The notes under the pieces are model-generated. The model had not been told where the DNA came from. It saw nothing but the letters and a program-made list of their open reading frames with translations, and ran no database searches. A DNA stretch of 64,000 nucleotides, taken from Umbilicaria muhlenbergii. Taxonomy: Eukaryota; Ascomycota; Lecanoromycetes; Umbilicariales; Umbilicariaceae. Shown one piece after another: positions 46,041 through 56,934 of the stretch. A program made the position numbers and the translations under genes. The first letter of the stretch is position 1; each line of letters starts with the position of its first letter. The DNA is taken from positions 806,001 through 870,000 of the forward strand of contig KK106982.1 in NCBI GenBank assembly GCA_000611775.1, given 5' to 3'.

Positions 46041-49000
46041 ATGCCACAATTGCCCTTACCTCAACCATTCACAGTACGGTTCTCTAGTCCGCCACAGTCA
46101 GCAAGATCAGATCTTTCATTGTGCAGCCCGAGGATCAAGCTGTCAAGAAGTAACACAGCATCTGAACTACTAGCTGCCTTCTCACCGAAGTCACTGCCTC
46201 GCAACGACGTTCAGACTTGGGTGTCACCGCCTAAATTTAAGATCAAGATGACGGTTAGACATTTGCGCAACAAAGATCGAATATCCTATAACATATCCGA
46301 CGACTCTGATACTGCCGATTCCCCTTCCGGTGTCTCCACGTTTTCCTCACCCGAGAAACCAAAACGAAACCGCCATATCATAGATCTTGAGGATGAAGAG
46401 CTAGAAGTCATTGAACTAGCTACAACTCTCCCTCCACGCCTCTCCTCCGCTGGGCACTCCCTTCGACAGCATAAGGACCTACATCTCTCTGTGAGAGCGC
46501 AAGAAAATGGTGCTAAGCCAGTTGTGAAGAAGAGACGACTCGATCGAAATAGTCACAAGAAGAAGCCAACCATTACCTTGACGTCCAACGCTCCAGCGCC
46601 CACTCGAACAGCCCGCAACGAGATCAGAGACTTCATTGCCACTGAGACTGCAGGGAAGAGAGCCAAGTTCTTCGTCGCTAAAAAGGACTGCTTCCTGCCA
46701 TTGCTGCCTGAGAGCAACCACATCATCAAACTTGTGGAACAGCATGTACACGCTCAGGCGGCCAAGGGTGCGGATACGGACGCTGATATGACTGTTCCAT
46801 ACGAGGTGCTTAAAACGCAGCCGAAGGGGTGAGCATCGATACGATTGTCTATCTCTCGACTGGCTAATTCGCGCGTACAGAGTCAAAGCTACTATGAAAC
46901 CCTACCAACTTGCTGGCTTGTCATTCCTAGTTTATCTCTACCGAAACGGTCTCTCGGGGATTCTCGGCGATGAGATGGGACTTGGGAAAACGCTTCAGAC
47001 TCTTTCACTCATCCAATATCTGAAGGAGAACCGAAAGCCATCTACCTGGGATGAAGAAACCCGGCCTTGCCTTGTCATTTGTCCACTAAGTGTACTCAGT
47101 TCATGGATGGCTGAAGCCCGACGCTGGACGCCGGACCTTAAAGTGCTTAGGTTTCATGGATCAGTTCAAGAGCGCAACCGTCTGAAGAAAGTAGCCTCGG
47201 GCGAAGAGGATATGAACGGGAACCAGACAATACGTGCCAAGAGAAAGAAGAACCAACGGCTGACCGCCACAGGCAAGCCTATTATCAATCTCGAGTCTGA
47301 TGAAGAGGAGGATTATGAGCAACGTGGTGTTGATTTAATAGTAACTACATACGAAGGGTTCCAGGCAGAACACAGTTGGTTCAAGAAGGCGTTCGTGTGG
47401 AGATACGCCGTATTAGACGAGGGACACAAGATCAAGAACGACCTCAGCCAGATCTCGCAATCCCTGCAAGGCCTAGGCGCTGAGTACAGGCTCATTCTCA
47501 CGGGGACCCCCTTGCAGAATAACATGGTAGAATTGTGGGCCTTATTACACTGGCTTTATCCAGAAGTGTTCACTGAGCGAACGGCGGAGCTTTTCCGGTC
47601 ATCCTTCGATCTCACTAGGGGGAAGATCAGCACTACGGTCATGGACGATGCTCGACATCTGCTAGAGTTAATTATGCTTCGTCGAATGAAGAATAGCCCA
47701 GGGGTCTCCTTGAACTTGCCTCCAAAGACAGATGTGCTGTTGTTTGTGCCGCTTACCCCTATGCAGCGCTTCTGGTATACTAGACTTCTCACACGCGCTG
47801 ACCAGGGTCTGCTAGAGGAGCTTTTTCAGGGGGCCAAGGAGAAAGAAGCTGCCGCTATCAAACAAGAAATCCAAACCAAGAAAGACTGGGAGGATAAGGA
47901 TATAGAGGAACTTGAGGCTCTCCAGAAAGTATCAGGTGGTGCTGGTCATGACTGGGAGGAGAGCAAAGCTATCATGAGGCAGGCGATTGAGCAAGAACAG
48001 TTGGACGAGGGGCGCAAGTCAGCATGGAGGAAGCTTATGAATCTTCTTATGCAACTTCGAAAGGTAAACATCTCTTCTATATCTATGGCGTTTTAGCTGA
48101 TAGGGAAAGTGCTGCAATCACCCGTATCAATTGCCTCACGCCGAACCCGACCCATATTACCTCGGGGAGCATGTCATACATGCCTCGGGCAAATTCATCG
48201 TGCTTGATAAGATTATCGATGAGCTTGTCGTGAAGCACAAGAAGAAAGTCCTAATCTTTTCTGGGTTTACAAGAATGTTGGATTGTGTCGAAGATTTCCT
48301 AGCTCTCCGAGGAGGCGGTGGGGAGAAGTTCAGATATGTACGATTGGATGGAGGCACAGGACGCGCCAGACGAAACCTGGGCATCCGCATGTTCAACAAC
48401 GTCGAGTCAGATTATAGGGTTATGTTAATCTCAACGAGGGCTGGGGGTCTGGGAATCAATCTGGCAACGGCGTCAGATGTTATAATGCTGGACCAGTGAG
48501 CGTTCTTTTTGGATTTATCGAGGAACCACTGCTAACGAGCCTCAGGGACTGGAATCCACAGATCATGCTCCAGGCAGAGGCTCGTGCTCATCGTATCGGG
48601 CAGACTAATCCCGTGACAGTGTACAAGCTATGTACACAAGGCACGGTAGAGGAGCAGATGATGGGGCGTATACAGAAGAAACTCTACCTTTCCGCAAAAG
48701 TTACAGAGTCCCTCCCGTCCACATTCTCGGGATCAGCCAAGAAAAAGAAGGGCCGAGCGAGCACTGCTGCAGATGAGGATATGCCCCAGCTTGACACTAG
48801 TCAGTTGATGTCTTTAGTACGTCGCGGAGCTCAGGCACTCGCCCATCCCGAAATCGACGTTAATGAAATGCTGAATTGGGATTGGCCTACCATGCTTGAG
48901 AAGTGCAGAGACAAGCCTGCAGACATCCATGTGTCCGAGCAGACTCGGGCTGATGCTGTTGTGAAGGAAGAGGATGAGCAAAAATGGCTTTCACAAATGG

Positions 49001-49963
49001 AGCATGTGGAATCTCGTGTGTTTCAGGGCAAGCAGTACACTCGTCAAAAGGAGATCAGCGGCTACGGTGATATTAAGCAAGAATGGGCACGGGAGGAACG
49101 TCGCAAGGGCAAGAACACTACAGTCATGGTGGATGGCTTTGCCATCAGCAAGGAGAGCATGCTCTGTGGCGAGTGGGAGGCGGTCCCCACCCTGGCTGGA
49201 AAAGACCCCCGCCTAGCTGAGCCAAAGCGAGAGAAGAAACCTACCGTAGTTAATCAAGAGGTAAGCTCCCTAGATTCAATCATGTTCTGCCAAGATTTGT
49301 ACTGATGATTCATAGCATTGCCAGGTCTGCTGGGACGGCGGCGATCTCACTCTCTGCTCTGGGTGTCCTCGGTCCTACCACTACCAGTGCTTGGACAAAG
49401 AACTCAAGACTCGCGCTCGCAGCAAGATGAATTTTCACTGCTCGCAGCACCAGTGTGTGGATTGCCAGCAGAAGACCACCGATGCTGGAGGGATGATCTT
49501 CCGCTGCCGGTGGTGTGAGCGCGGCTACTGTGAGGACTGCTTGGACTGGGACAAGACGGAGCTGCTGGGTGAGAACCTGAAGGAGTACGAGCTTCTTGGC
49601 TTCCCGGCGGTCACTCAGGCCTTCTACATTTGCTGCCCAAGCTGCACCGACTTTCACGCGGAAAACCACGAGGCTCGCGACTTCTGTCGAAACATAGCTT
49701 CGCAGGTCGATGAACAGTACGAGGCCATGCTGGAAGAGAAAGCTTTTGCGGCAGCGGCAGGGGAGGAAAGCGCAAAGGCGGCACTGCCGCCCAGCAGAGC
49801 CGAGTCCCTGACTGATGCAACTACAGTGGACTGCTCCGGGATCAGCACTCCTCAGCTGGATGTTTCAGAGCTTTTCACTTCCTCTGGGAAACTAACGCGC
49901 AAGGCTGCTCCTCAGTCGTTCAAAATGACCCCGAGCAAGCGATCTATGAGACTCGTCGATTAA
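46041..49963 (+). CDS. SNF2-family chromatin remodelling ATPase with C-terminal PHD finger
   Basis: Five exons: 46041..46828, 46881..48063, 48110..48495, 48546..49260, 49316..49963; 1239 aa. The disordered N-terminal part (about 260 residues) has charged and basic patches. The ATPase starts at [20 protein letters not shown]; motif I is [13 protein letters not shown], motif II DEGH ([11 protein letters not shown]), motif [12 protein letters not shown], motif [32 protein letters not shown] and [17 protein letters not shown]. Splice 3 gives CCNHPYQLP where relatives usually have VCNHP. From residue 1025 a Cys/His-rich PHD-type finger follows ([36 protein letters not shown]). Candidate families are ISWI-like, Lsh/Irc5-like or the Mi-2-like Mit1; I cannot separate them by eye. 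Confidence 0.88.
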
Positions 49964-50775
49964 GTCACAGCCTATGGTTAATGTGACCTTTTTCATATCC
50001 ATGGACGGCGCCTGATGGAGTGGGAGGGAAAGGTCATTTGGCGGTGTAAGCATCGATGGAGTCTCCTGCCAATTGTATCAGATTCCGAAGGAGCTTTTCG
50101 TTACAACGCTGGCGTTAGGGACTCTGTCCTTGGATTACAGCCAGATACGTCTACTGCCCATGCTGGAGGGCCACGCGGCGTTTTCGGTAATTGTGCTTTG
50201 AGATGAGGATACCCAGCTCCATTTGAGATACATCTAGAGTAGAATACGTCAAAGTCCTAGTATCTAGTTCCGAACATTCAATTTTAGTCGTCTCCAAAGA
50301 TCTCTTGCTTCCCTTAGTCGTTGGATCTGCTTAGTATGCCACACACTTTAGGCATTGGTTGCTTGACGCATGTGATTCATCTAGGGCTCAGTTTTTCCAA
50401 CAGTTATGCCAGTGGCAATTGGCTGGGCACGCTTCTCCAGCCAGGGGAACGGATCAACCAGGCTCCGTAACTCGGAACAGTGACGCTAAAAACGGCATGC
50501 TGTAAAGCAAGATTATCTAGGGATCCCTTAAGACCTTACTCCGTAGCACTGTATGCAACAACTATTCGTTACTCTGCTTCTACGCTACTTCTAAGGAGCT
50601 AATTCAGTGTGTTACAGCTACCGTTGAAGGCTTATGAAGGCTTGTGAAGTTTGGGGCGCTATCCCTAGTATTTCTAGAGAGGGAAGTGTGCGAACTTTGG
50701 ATCTGCCATTCTAGCACTCAAGCATATTCCCTGTGATTTGAGCACAATTACTGCCAGCGTCGGGGTAGACTGTAA
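49964..50775. other. Intergenic, SNF2-PHD gene to CLR2
   Basis: These 812 bp separate two + strand genes and hold the CLR2 promoter. They are AT-richer than the flanking genes, with a short imperfect repeat GAAGGCTTATGAAGGCTTGTGAAG near 50625-50650. No open frame of note. Confidence 0.5.
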
Positions 50776-52912
50776 ATGGCGCCTCTATTCCCTTTGTATA
50801 TCGGGAGGTCAGATGGGAAACTGGAGATCACCTCATCCAAATCGAAGCAAAGAGAGCTCAATAGACCCACTGAAGCGCAGCTAGATCAAGCCCCAAATGC
50901 AAAGGGAGTAAGTGACTACTACAAGGAGCTCGATTTTGGTGACCCGAAAGAAATAGACTGGCGACGGAAGCTTGGGGGTATGTTGATGAGAGAAATCGGG
51001 GGCAAAGAAGAGCAAAGTACGTTTCTTCAACTGTGTTCAATGTACGACTACTAACCTGCGTTTAGACAAGAATTATATTCTCGCAGCGTTGCCAGAAAAC
51101 TACCGACTCTATGAGCACGTGAAATACACTATTTCTGAAAAGACTGGCGAGTTATTAAAGTCATCGAGGAATCATGCGAAAGGTCCTAACGATCGTCAAG
51201 ATGCATACCTCTACGGACACCCTATGGGTCGGAAGAAACGATACAGAAGCCCCGCCGACTTCTTCCCTCACCTACTGTGGATGGCGACGGACGAGACCGG
51301 TGATCCAGACAATTGCGCTTGTAAGGTTTGCGCACCGGATGAGATCCAAGTGTTTGAAAAGCCTGGCAAAGTCAAACCAGAACCGGTATTAAAAAAGGAG
51401 GAGCCCACAGTCAAGAGAGAAGGAACTCCTCCAAAGCCTGCTACAGTCGGAACAAACCCCACTGTCGTTATACCAAAGAGTACAACATCCCAAGACATGG
51501 CAAGGCCGACTGTGAAACCTTCGCCATCCCCTGCCTTGGTGAAACCACCGCAAACTCCAGCCGCTCCCCCAGCACCTCGAATCTCCACGCCATCCTTGAA
51601 TACACCAACGCCTTTAGCATCTGCTAGATGCTACGAACAAGATCAAGATTTCCAGTACAACAAGTACCTATTCCGGCCAGGAGAGCTTGTATGGTTCAAC
51701 AAGGGCGCAGCCTGGGGTTTAGCGGTCATTGTCAAGCGAGACCTATTCAAAGATCAACGACATCAAGACCGTCCGAAATACCTAGTTCAACCACTATCCC
51801 ATCCTTTCAGTCATCCGCCTTTGAAGATCATTACAAGTGAAGACCTGTTGAGGCCGTGGCTTGCCTGGAGCGCGCCTGGACCGACACATCAATCACTAGC
51901 AGCCGGTGGCTTGAGCTACGACACCGTAGACTGGCGAGCAGTCATCCAAGGCCAATACGGACCCGGCGACGTAGAAGTAGACGGCAGCATCTTCGGCGCC
52001 AAAGCCATAGATGAAAGCTACACCCTGATCGAGCCCCTCGACGCCCTCAGCACCAACCCCACTGAACGCCACTACAACGGCATCTACCTCGGCGGCGAAA
52101 AAGTCTGGACCGGCGAATGCATCCGCCTCCGCATCAACCAAGGCCAAGACATTATGGTGCTGCACTCCATCATCGAAAAATCCGCCCGTCCCGCCACCTT
52201 TCCCACCCCCTCCCCCCCCTCCACCGTCGTCCACCTCATCGGCGACATCTACACCTTCTCCACCCTCCCCTTCACCCCCGGCCACGAACCCTCTCCCAAC
52301 CCCCACCTCCCCACCCGCCTCCGCCAAGACCTCGACTACCGCAACCGCGCCACCATCCCCACCAAACGCACCATCTCCTACTGGAAACTCATCCAGCCCC
52401 AAGCGCGCCTCGGCCTCGCCGACATCAAGGGCCGCTGGTACGAATCCAGCGTCCTGCTCCCGATCCTCCGCGGCGCCGCAGACTTCACGCGTGATCTGCG
52501 TCGCGGCGAGATCGGCGACGCCGGGTACTGGATGAATGGACGGGGGGACTCGTCGTCGGCAACGGGACGCGGGGATGGCGGGGCGGGGAAGGTGGGGACG
52601 CAGAAGTTTGGGAGGGTGGAGGCGTTTGGGAGGGCGGTGCCGGTGGGTACGAGGATTGGGAGGGGGTTGGATGGGCCGCCGGAGGAGAATGTTTTTCCGA
52701 TGGAGCAGACTATTGCGGGGGCGGGGATGGTGGGGGGTGTGGGGACGGAGGATGGGGGGAGGGGACAGTTGGGCCAGGTGGTGGGGGGCGGGGTGGGGGA
52801 TGGGGATATCGACGAGTTTATGAATCTGGATCGCTTGGAGGAGGGGTATGTGCAGCAGTTTGGGGAGGGTGGGGGTGGAGGACAGTTTTATGGGGATCCG
52901 ATGGCGAGGTGA
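50776..52912 (+). CDS. clr2: Transcription-silencing protein Clr2 (cryptic loci regulator 2)
   Basis: Two exons: 50776..51016 and 51066..52912; 695 aa. In fission yeast Clr2 is the DNA-binding and scaffold subunit of SHREC, which silences heterochromatin with Clr1, the deacetylase Clr3 and the remodeller Mit1. The N-terminal Clr2 domain is read across the intron (LPENYRLYEHVKYTISEKTG; GHPMGRKKRYRSPADFFPHL; CKVCAPDE). A Pro/Thr/Lys-rich linker follows, then the C-terminal Clr2 domain (FRPGELVWFNKGAAWGLAVI; SEDLLRPWLAWSAPG; YNGIYLGGEKVWTGECIRLR; KGRWYESSVLLPIL) and a Gly-rich end. Codon use shifts sharply within exon 2: third positions are almost all C at about 51950-52500, then the coding strand becomes very G-rich to the stop. 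Confidence 0.9.
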
Positions 52913-53322
52913 GGGCGGTACCGGGGGGTGGAGGGGTAGGTTTGTGGGAGGGGAGAAGTATCGGGATTGGAAGGGGTGGGATGGTTGGTAGTTGCGAAAC
53001 AAACACTTCGGGGGTTCTGTTAGCGGAACAGGGAGAGCATTTGGTATCGTGGATGTAAGCTAGCTCGTGGCAGTGTTGCATTGCAGACGGACTTGAACGG
53101 AGCATTGCAATGATCTTCTATGCAGGCGAGGACATTCGCTTGGACTTCTCCTCGACCTACTACGATGTTTTCCTCGCTCTTAGTGTCACCAACTAGCGAC
53201 CGCACAAAGCAAATTCCGAGCTCCCCCCTCCAAACCTCAAAATCACCAAAGCGAGTATTGTCATTTGTAGTACTATATACACTTTATAGCATGCACCAAC
53301 CATCCGTCAACTGAAAACCCCC
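52913..53322. other. Convergent 3' region, CLR2 / acyltransferase
   Basis: 410 bp between facing stop codons. The first 80 bp continue the G-rich run of the CLR2 tail. No gene seen. Confidence 0.5.
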
Positions 53323-56300
53323 TCACAACATCGCCTTCGTCTGAATCTCTTTCCTCCGCCTCTTCCTCGGCGACCTCTTTTCCCCCTCCGACATCACACC
53401 CTGCCCCACCGCACTGGCATACAGCTCCTGGCCCACCCGATCCGCCAGCGCCAGAACGCGCGTACTGACCGTAGCGCCATCGCGGCGATTCTTCCTACCG
53501 CCTGTCAGCGTACTTGACCTTGCCGGCTGCTGAAGTGAAGGAAGAGGGGGATATTGGTGGAAGTTCTTACCCTTCTCGTCTAGACTGGGCGATCATCTCG
53601 GTGAAATCCCACAGCTTACCCGCGGGCAGGATCCGACCTGTTTGCGGGTCTCGGTTCGGCGTCCAGTCCGGGGCGAGTTTGACGGTTGTTGGGGTGCGAG
53701 AGTCTCGACTTTTGGATAGGAGGACGATGCCTTCTTCTTCGAAGCGCTGGTAGGCGTTTTTTAAGGTTTCCTTGTTGACGGCTTCGAAGTAGGAGAGATC
53801 GCCTTGGTGGAATAGTGTTTTGCCCAACTATATAAACAAGGTCAGCATGCCCACGAACGTGCGTGGTTTTTAGGGTTCTCACCAGCTGGGCCTTGTCCTG
53901 CGTCTGTTTCAAGTCCAGCCAAACGTCGCCCTTCTGTTCCACGGGCGGGGTCAAGCCCATCAGAGACACGGCGCCAAGCCAGCTGGCTTCTATGAATGGC
54001 CAAATGAGGAAGCAGTAGAAGTCGTAGTTCTCTCTACCACACGCTCTTTCGGCACTACTCAACTCCACCGCTAATATCTTACCGGCGAGATCCCGTGTGA
54101 CGGTGATGACTTCATCTGCCTCGAGCCCCTGCACGGTCTTTTCGAGATTGACAGCAAGTCCCTCCGTCGGGAATATGAACTCGCCTCGGAAGATCTGGAA
54201 TGGTTGGTTAGCCATTGACCATGGCGACGTTCCTCCTGGGGCCCTGAAGACTCACCTGAGAAAGGAAAGAGACTTGGTTTAAGAGCGCCTCGTAGGTGAT
54301 CCTCTGGTTTTCCGGACCTCCGCCCTGCTTTACCCGAGTGTACATGGCAGCGGAAACAAGAGCTTCCGAGATGAAGAGATGAATAGTCATGTTTCGGTAG
54401 AACGACAATTGAAACCTGTCAACGGCATAGTATGTCTCCTCCGGGAGTCCATCAACCACCCCGACTAGTTTGGGCCCGAGGACCTCCAGGCCCCTGTCAA
54501 CGACCACACTAGTGGGGGTACCGGCGAAGTGAGCTACCCGGCCTCCCTTGGCTCTAACACGGTCGCTCAGCCATTCGACGCGCCGTACAAGCTCAGCCTT
54601 GCCAACGCCGCGACCTCGTAGCGTAAGTAACACGGTGCCAATGAGAGCTGTTGGCATGACCACCGAGACTTCATTGATATCCGAGAGGACTCTATATCCT
54701 AAAGTTCTCAGCAGACGCACTCTTGCTTCCGAGCTCACTGTGCCCCTCAGGTTCAGCTGCGCAGGGAGACTAGCAGTACGGGCCTGCTGTTCAGCTATAA
54801 AACCCTTCAAACTCCACGGCTCATGAAAGCGAACATCAACGCGACCGAGCTTCAGTGACAATACGGAGGAGGCAGAGAGAAAGTCCAGGAGATTCTCTTT
54901 AGGCTTGGGTTGACCAAGCAGCTCGCTAATGTAAGATCTGAACAAATAGTCAGCATATGAAAGATCTACACTACCAGGAAATCCTCAGGAAAATATACTC
55001 AGTCTCGATTACTTTGTCATATTGAGTGGACACTCCGCATATGATTGCATCATCGATACGACCAGACAATACACTATCCAGCAAGAAGCTCAGAATTCCG
55101 AACTTGGGGGTTAAGAGTTTGCCAGTTCGTGATCTTCCACCCTCAATAAAGCATTCAAAGTTGAAACCGTTTTGCAGAAGCGTATCTATGTAAGATTGGA
55201 CGAGTGTTGTGTACAGTGCATCATTGCCAAAGCTCCGTCTGATCCACATGGCGCCTATGCTACGTCAGCTGAGACCTCGAGCAGAACAATATCAGGCGTA
55301 TGGACAATACAAGCGGCAGTCTCCAGCTGAGGACACCCTCGAAAAGCCAACAACGAACACGGTATATGTGAATTCCAGGAATGGGAGCTGTATAGATCCA
55401 CGAGTCCTGCTATCTTCACAACAAATGTTCCCTAACGTCTTTCTTGGCTGATGAGTAGTTGAGCGGAACCCCAGCTGAGGACTGCCACTTGGTATGCTCA
55501 CACCCCTGTTATGGGTCACAACGCACCGGCATTTTGTAAGAAGCTCCCAACAACAGGGAAATTGAGGTTGTCGCCAGCAACAACGGTGGGCAGTGCAATA
55601 CCGAGACGGAAACAAATAAGCTGCATTGAGACGTAGTCGATGTGTGATCTATGACAAGGAAGAAAGATGATAGAGTGCTTGTTTTTTGCCGCTTGTTCTG
55701 CAACAGATCGTAGTCGTATAACCTCCTCACTGGAGACATGTATGCCTTCGTTCCTGAACGTTAGCAAGTCTTGGTACGAAAGCCCTGACTATTCAGAGGA
55801 TCTCCCCGACTGACCCTGATGGTATGCCCTCGTTAACAGCTGTGTGCATAAGTAATATGCCCCCCTGATGAACCTCTTGCTCTCGAATTTGCAGATCATT
55901 GCATCCGTCCAATCCCACGCCACCTCCTTCAGACTTGTCTCAATCTCTTCCCTCCTCTTTTCCCTCCTGTGCACAGTATCGAGCCCATTACCCAGCAGCC
56001 CTTGCTCCTCCTCAACCACCACTCTGCGCTCGGCGAGCTCTTTGATCTTCCGCTGCAGCATCGGCGTCGCCATGACTGCATTTTTCATATTCTCTGTGAA
56101 GCCGGGATAGTAGATTGGTTGCCCGATGACATCGTCATAGGCGCGCCAGCCTGTACCAGAGACATGGAGACTGACTTCGCGAAGGAAGTCGAGGGGCGAT
56201 TCTCGGAAGCGTGCCATGTGCTCCATGAGCGGAGGTTCGGAGGCATCATTAGAACGGGTAGGAGGCTCAAGGTAGCCTCCTGGGTGAATTCGGACATGGT

Positions 56301-56352
56301 CCCCAAGGATGTCGAGGTCTGGCGCAGAGGCGGGGGTTTTTGGGAGGGACAT
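53323..56352 (-). CDS. Glycerol-3-phosphate/DHAP acyltransferase (PlsB/GNPAT type)
   Basis: Seven exons: complement(53323..53494, 53571..53827, 53883..54194, 54256..54937, 54999..55254, 55527..55745, 55815..56352); 811 aa. It would acylate glycerol-3-phosphate or dihydroxyacetone phosphate, the first step of glycerolipid or ether-lipid synthesis. PlsB-type motifs: HX4D (FLPCHRSHIDYVSMQ), GDNLNFPVVGSFLQNAG, FIEGGRSRTGKLL and VSTQYDKVIE. The long C-terminal region (FLSQIFRGEFIFPTEGLAVN; YDFYCFLIWPFIEASWLGAV) matches fungal members, and it ends in a basic tail KRRKEIQTKAML; the final AML is not a standard peroxisomal SKL-type signal. The first intron uses acceptor AAG (55746) to restore HQGIHVSSEE. 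Intron 2 is 272 nt and carries a repeat element. Confidence 0.9.
55311..55490. repeat. 180-bp inverted-repeat element inside an intron
   Basis: 55311-55332 and the reverse complement of 55469-55490 match at 18 of 22 bases (both open AAG, share GGCAGTC and CAGCTG); all four differences are transitions. The element fills most of acyltransferase intron 2, which is 272 nt while the gene's other introns are 55-76 nt. It has no coding capacity. A decayed MITE is likely; a conserved RNA hairpin is the alternative. Confidence 0.45.
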
Positions 56353-56934
56353 CGGAAACGAGTGGCGATGTAAGTATCCGGTTCTTACGCTATTGATGAC
56401 TTCGTGCCTCGTAGATTCCGTATGCGAGTGTCCATGTTAGGAGATGGAATCAGTTGGAAATGGATGTATTGTTATTTCTCTATGAACATTGGCGCGGGGG
56501 AGTTGAAGTGCAAAGCAAGCTCGGAGTAATACGCTAGCATCCCCCGGATTTCATGGTACTTTGTCAGGTATGCGGGGACGGGAAAGCGTGAAGCTTATAC
56601 AGGTAAAGAGGCAGTACTATCACGAGGAACCTCCCGTGCCTCCCAGCAGATCCTCAAGCGTACTCATGGGTACACCTCAGCTAGTACATTTTGGTCACGC
56701 ATTCCGAGTCCCCATGTCTGCTTTCTAACTGCTACTACTGGCATCGAATCTCGGTTAGGTTCTTCGAGTGTAGAGTCTCTGAATTGAATTGTTCAGATAC
56801 AACGTGGGTCCCTCAACCGTATCCTTCTATCTATATACAGATGATGCTGCAAGCGCTTATTAAAGACACCAGAGGCCCCGAGGCAAACTTCATACGCTCA
56901 AGCGGGAATTGGTGCTGTCTACATATTTGTTCCA
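56353..56934. other. Intergenic, acyltransferase promoter side
   Basis: 582 bp between the acyltransferase start and the RPN1 stop, both on the minus strand. A 123-codon + strand frame (56691-57062) overlaps the RPN1 end in antisense and has no domain. Nothing supported. Confidence 0.5.

Noticed and set aside
51896-53002. 368-codon minus-strand frame across CLR2
   Set aside because: It is the mirror of the C-rich and G-rich codons of CLR2 and reads as Pro/His/Arg and Gly/Val/Ala repeats with no domain.
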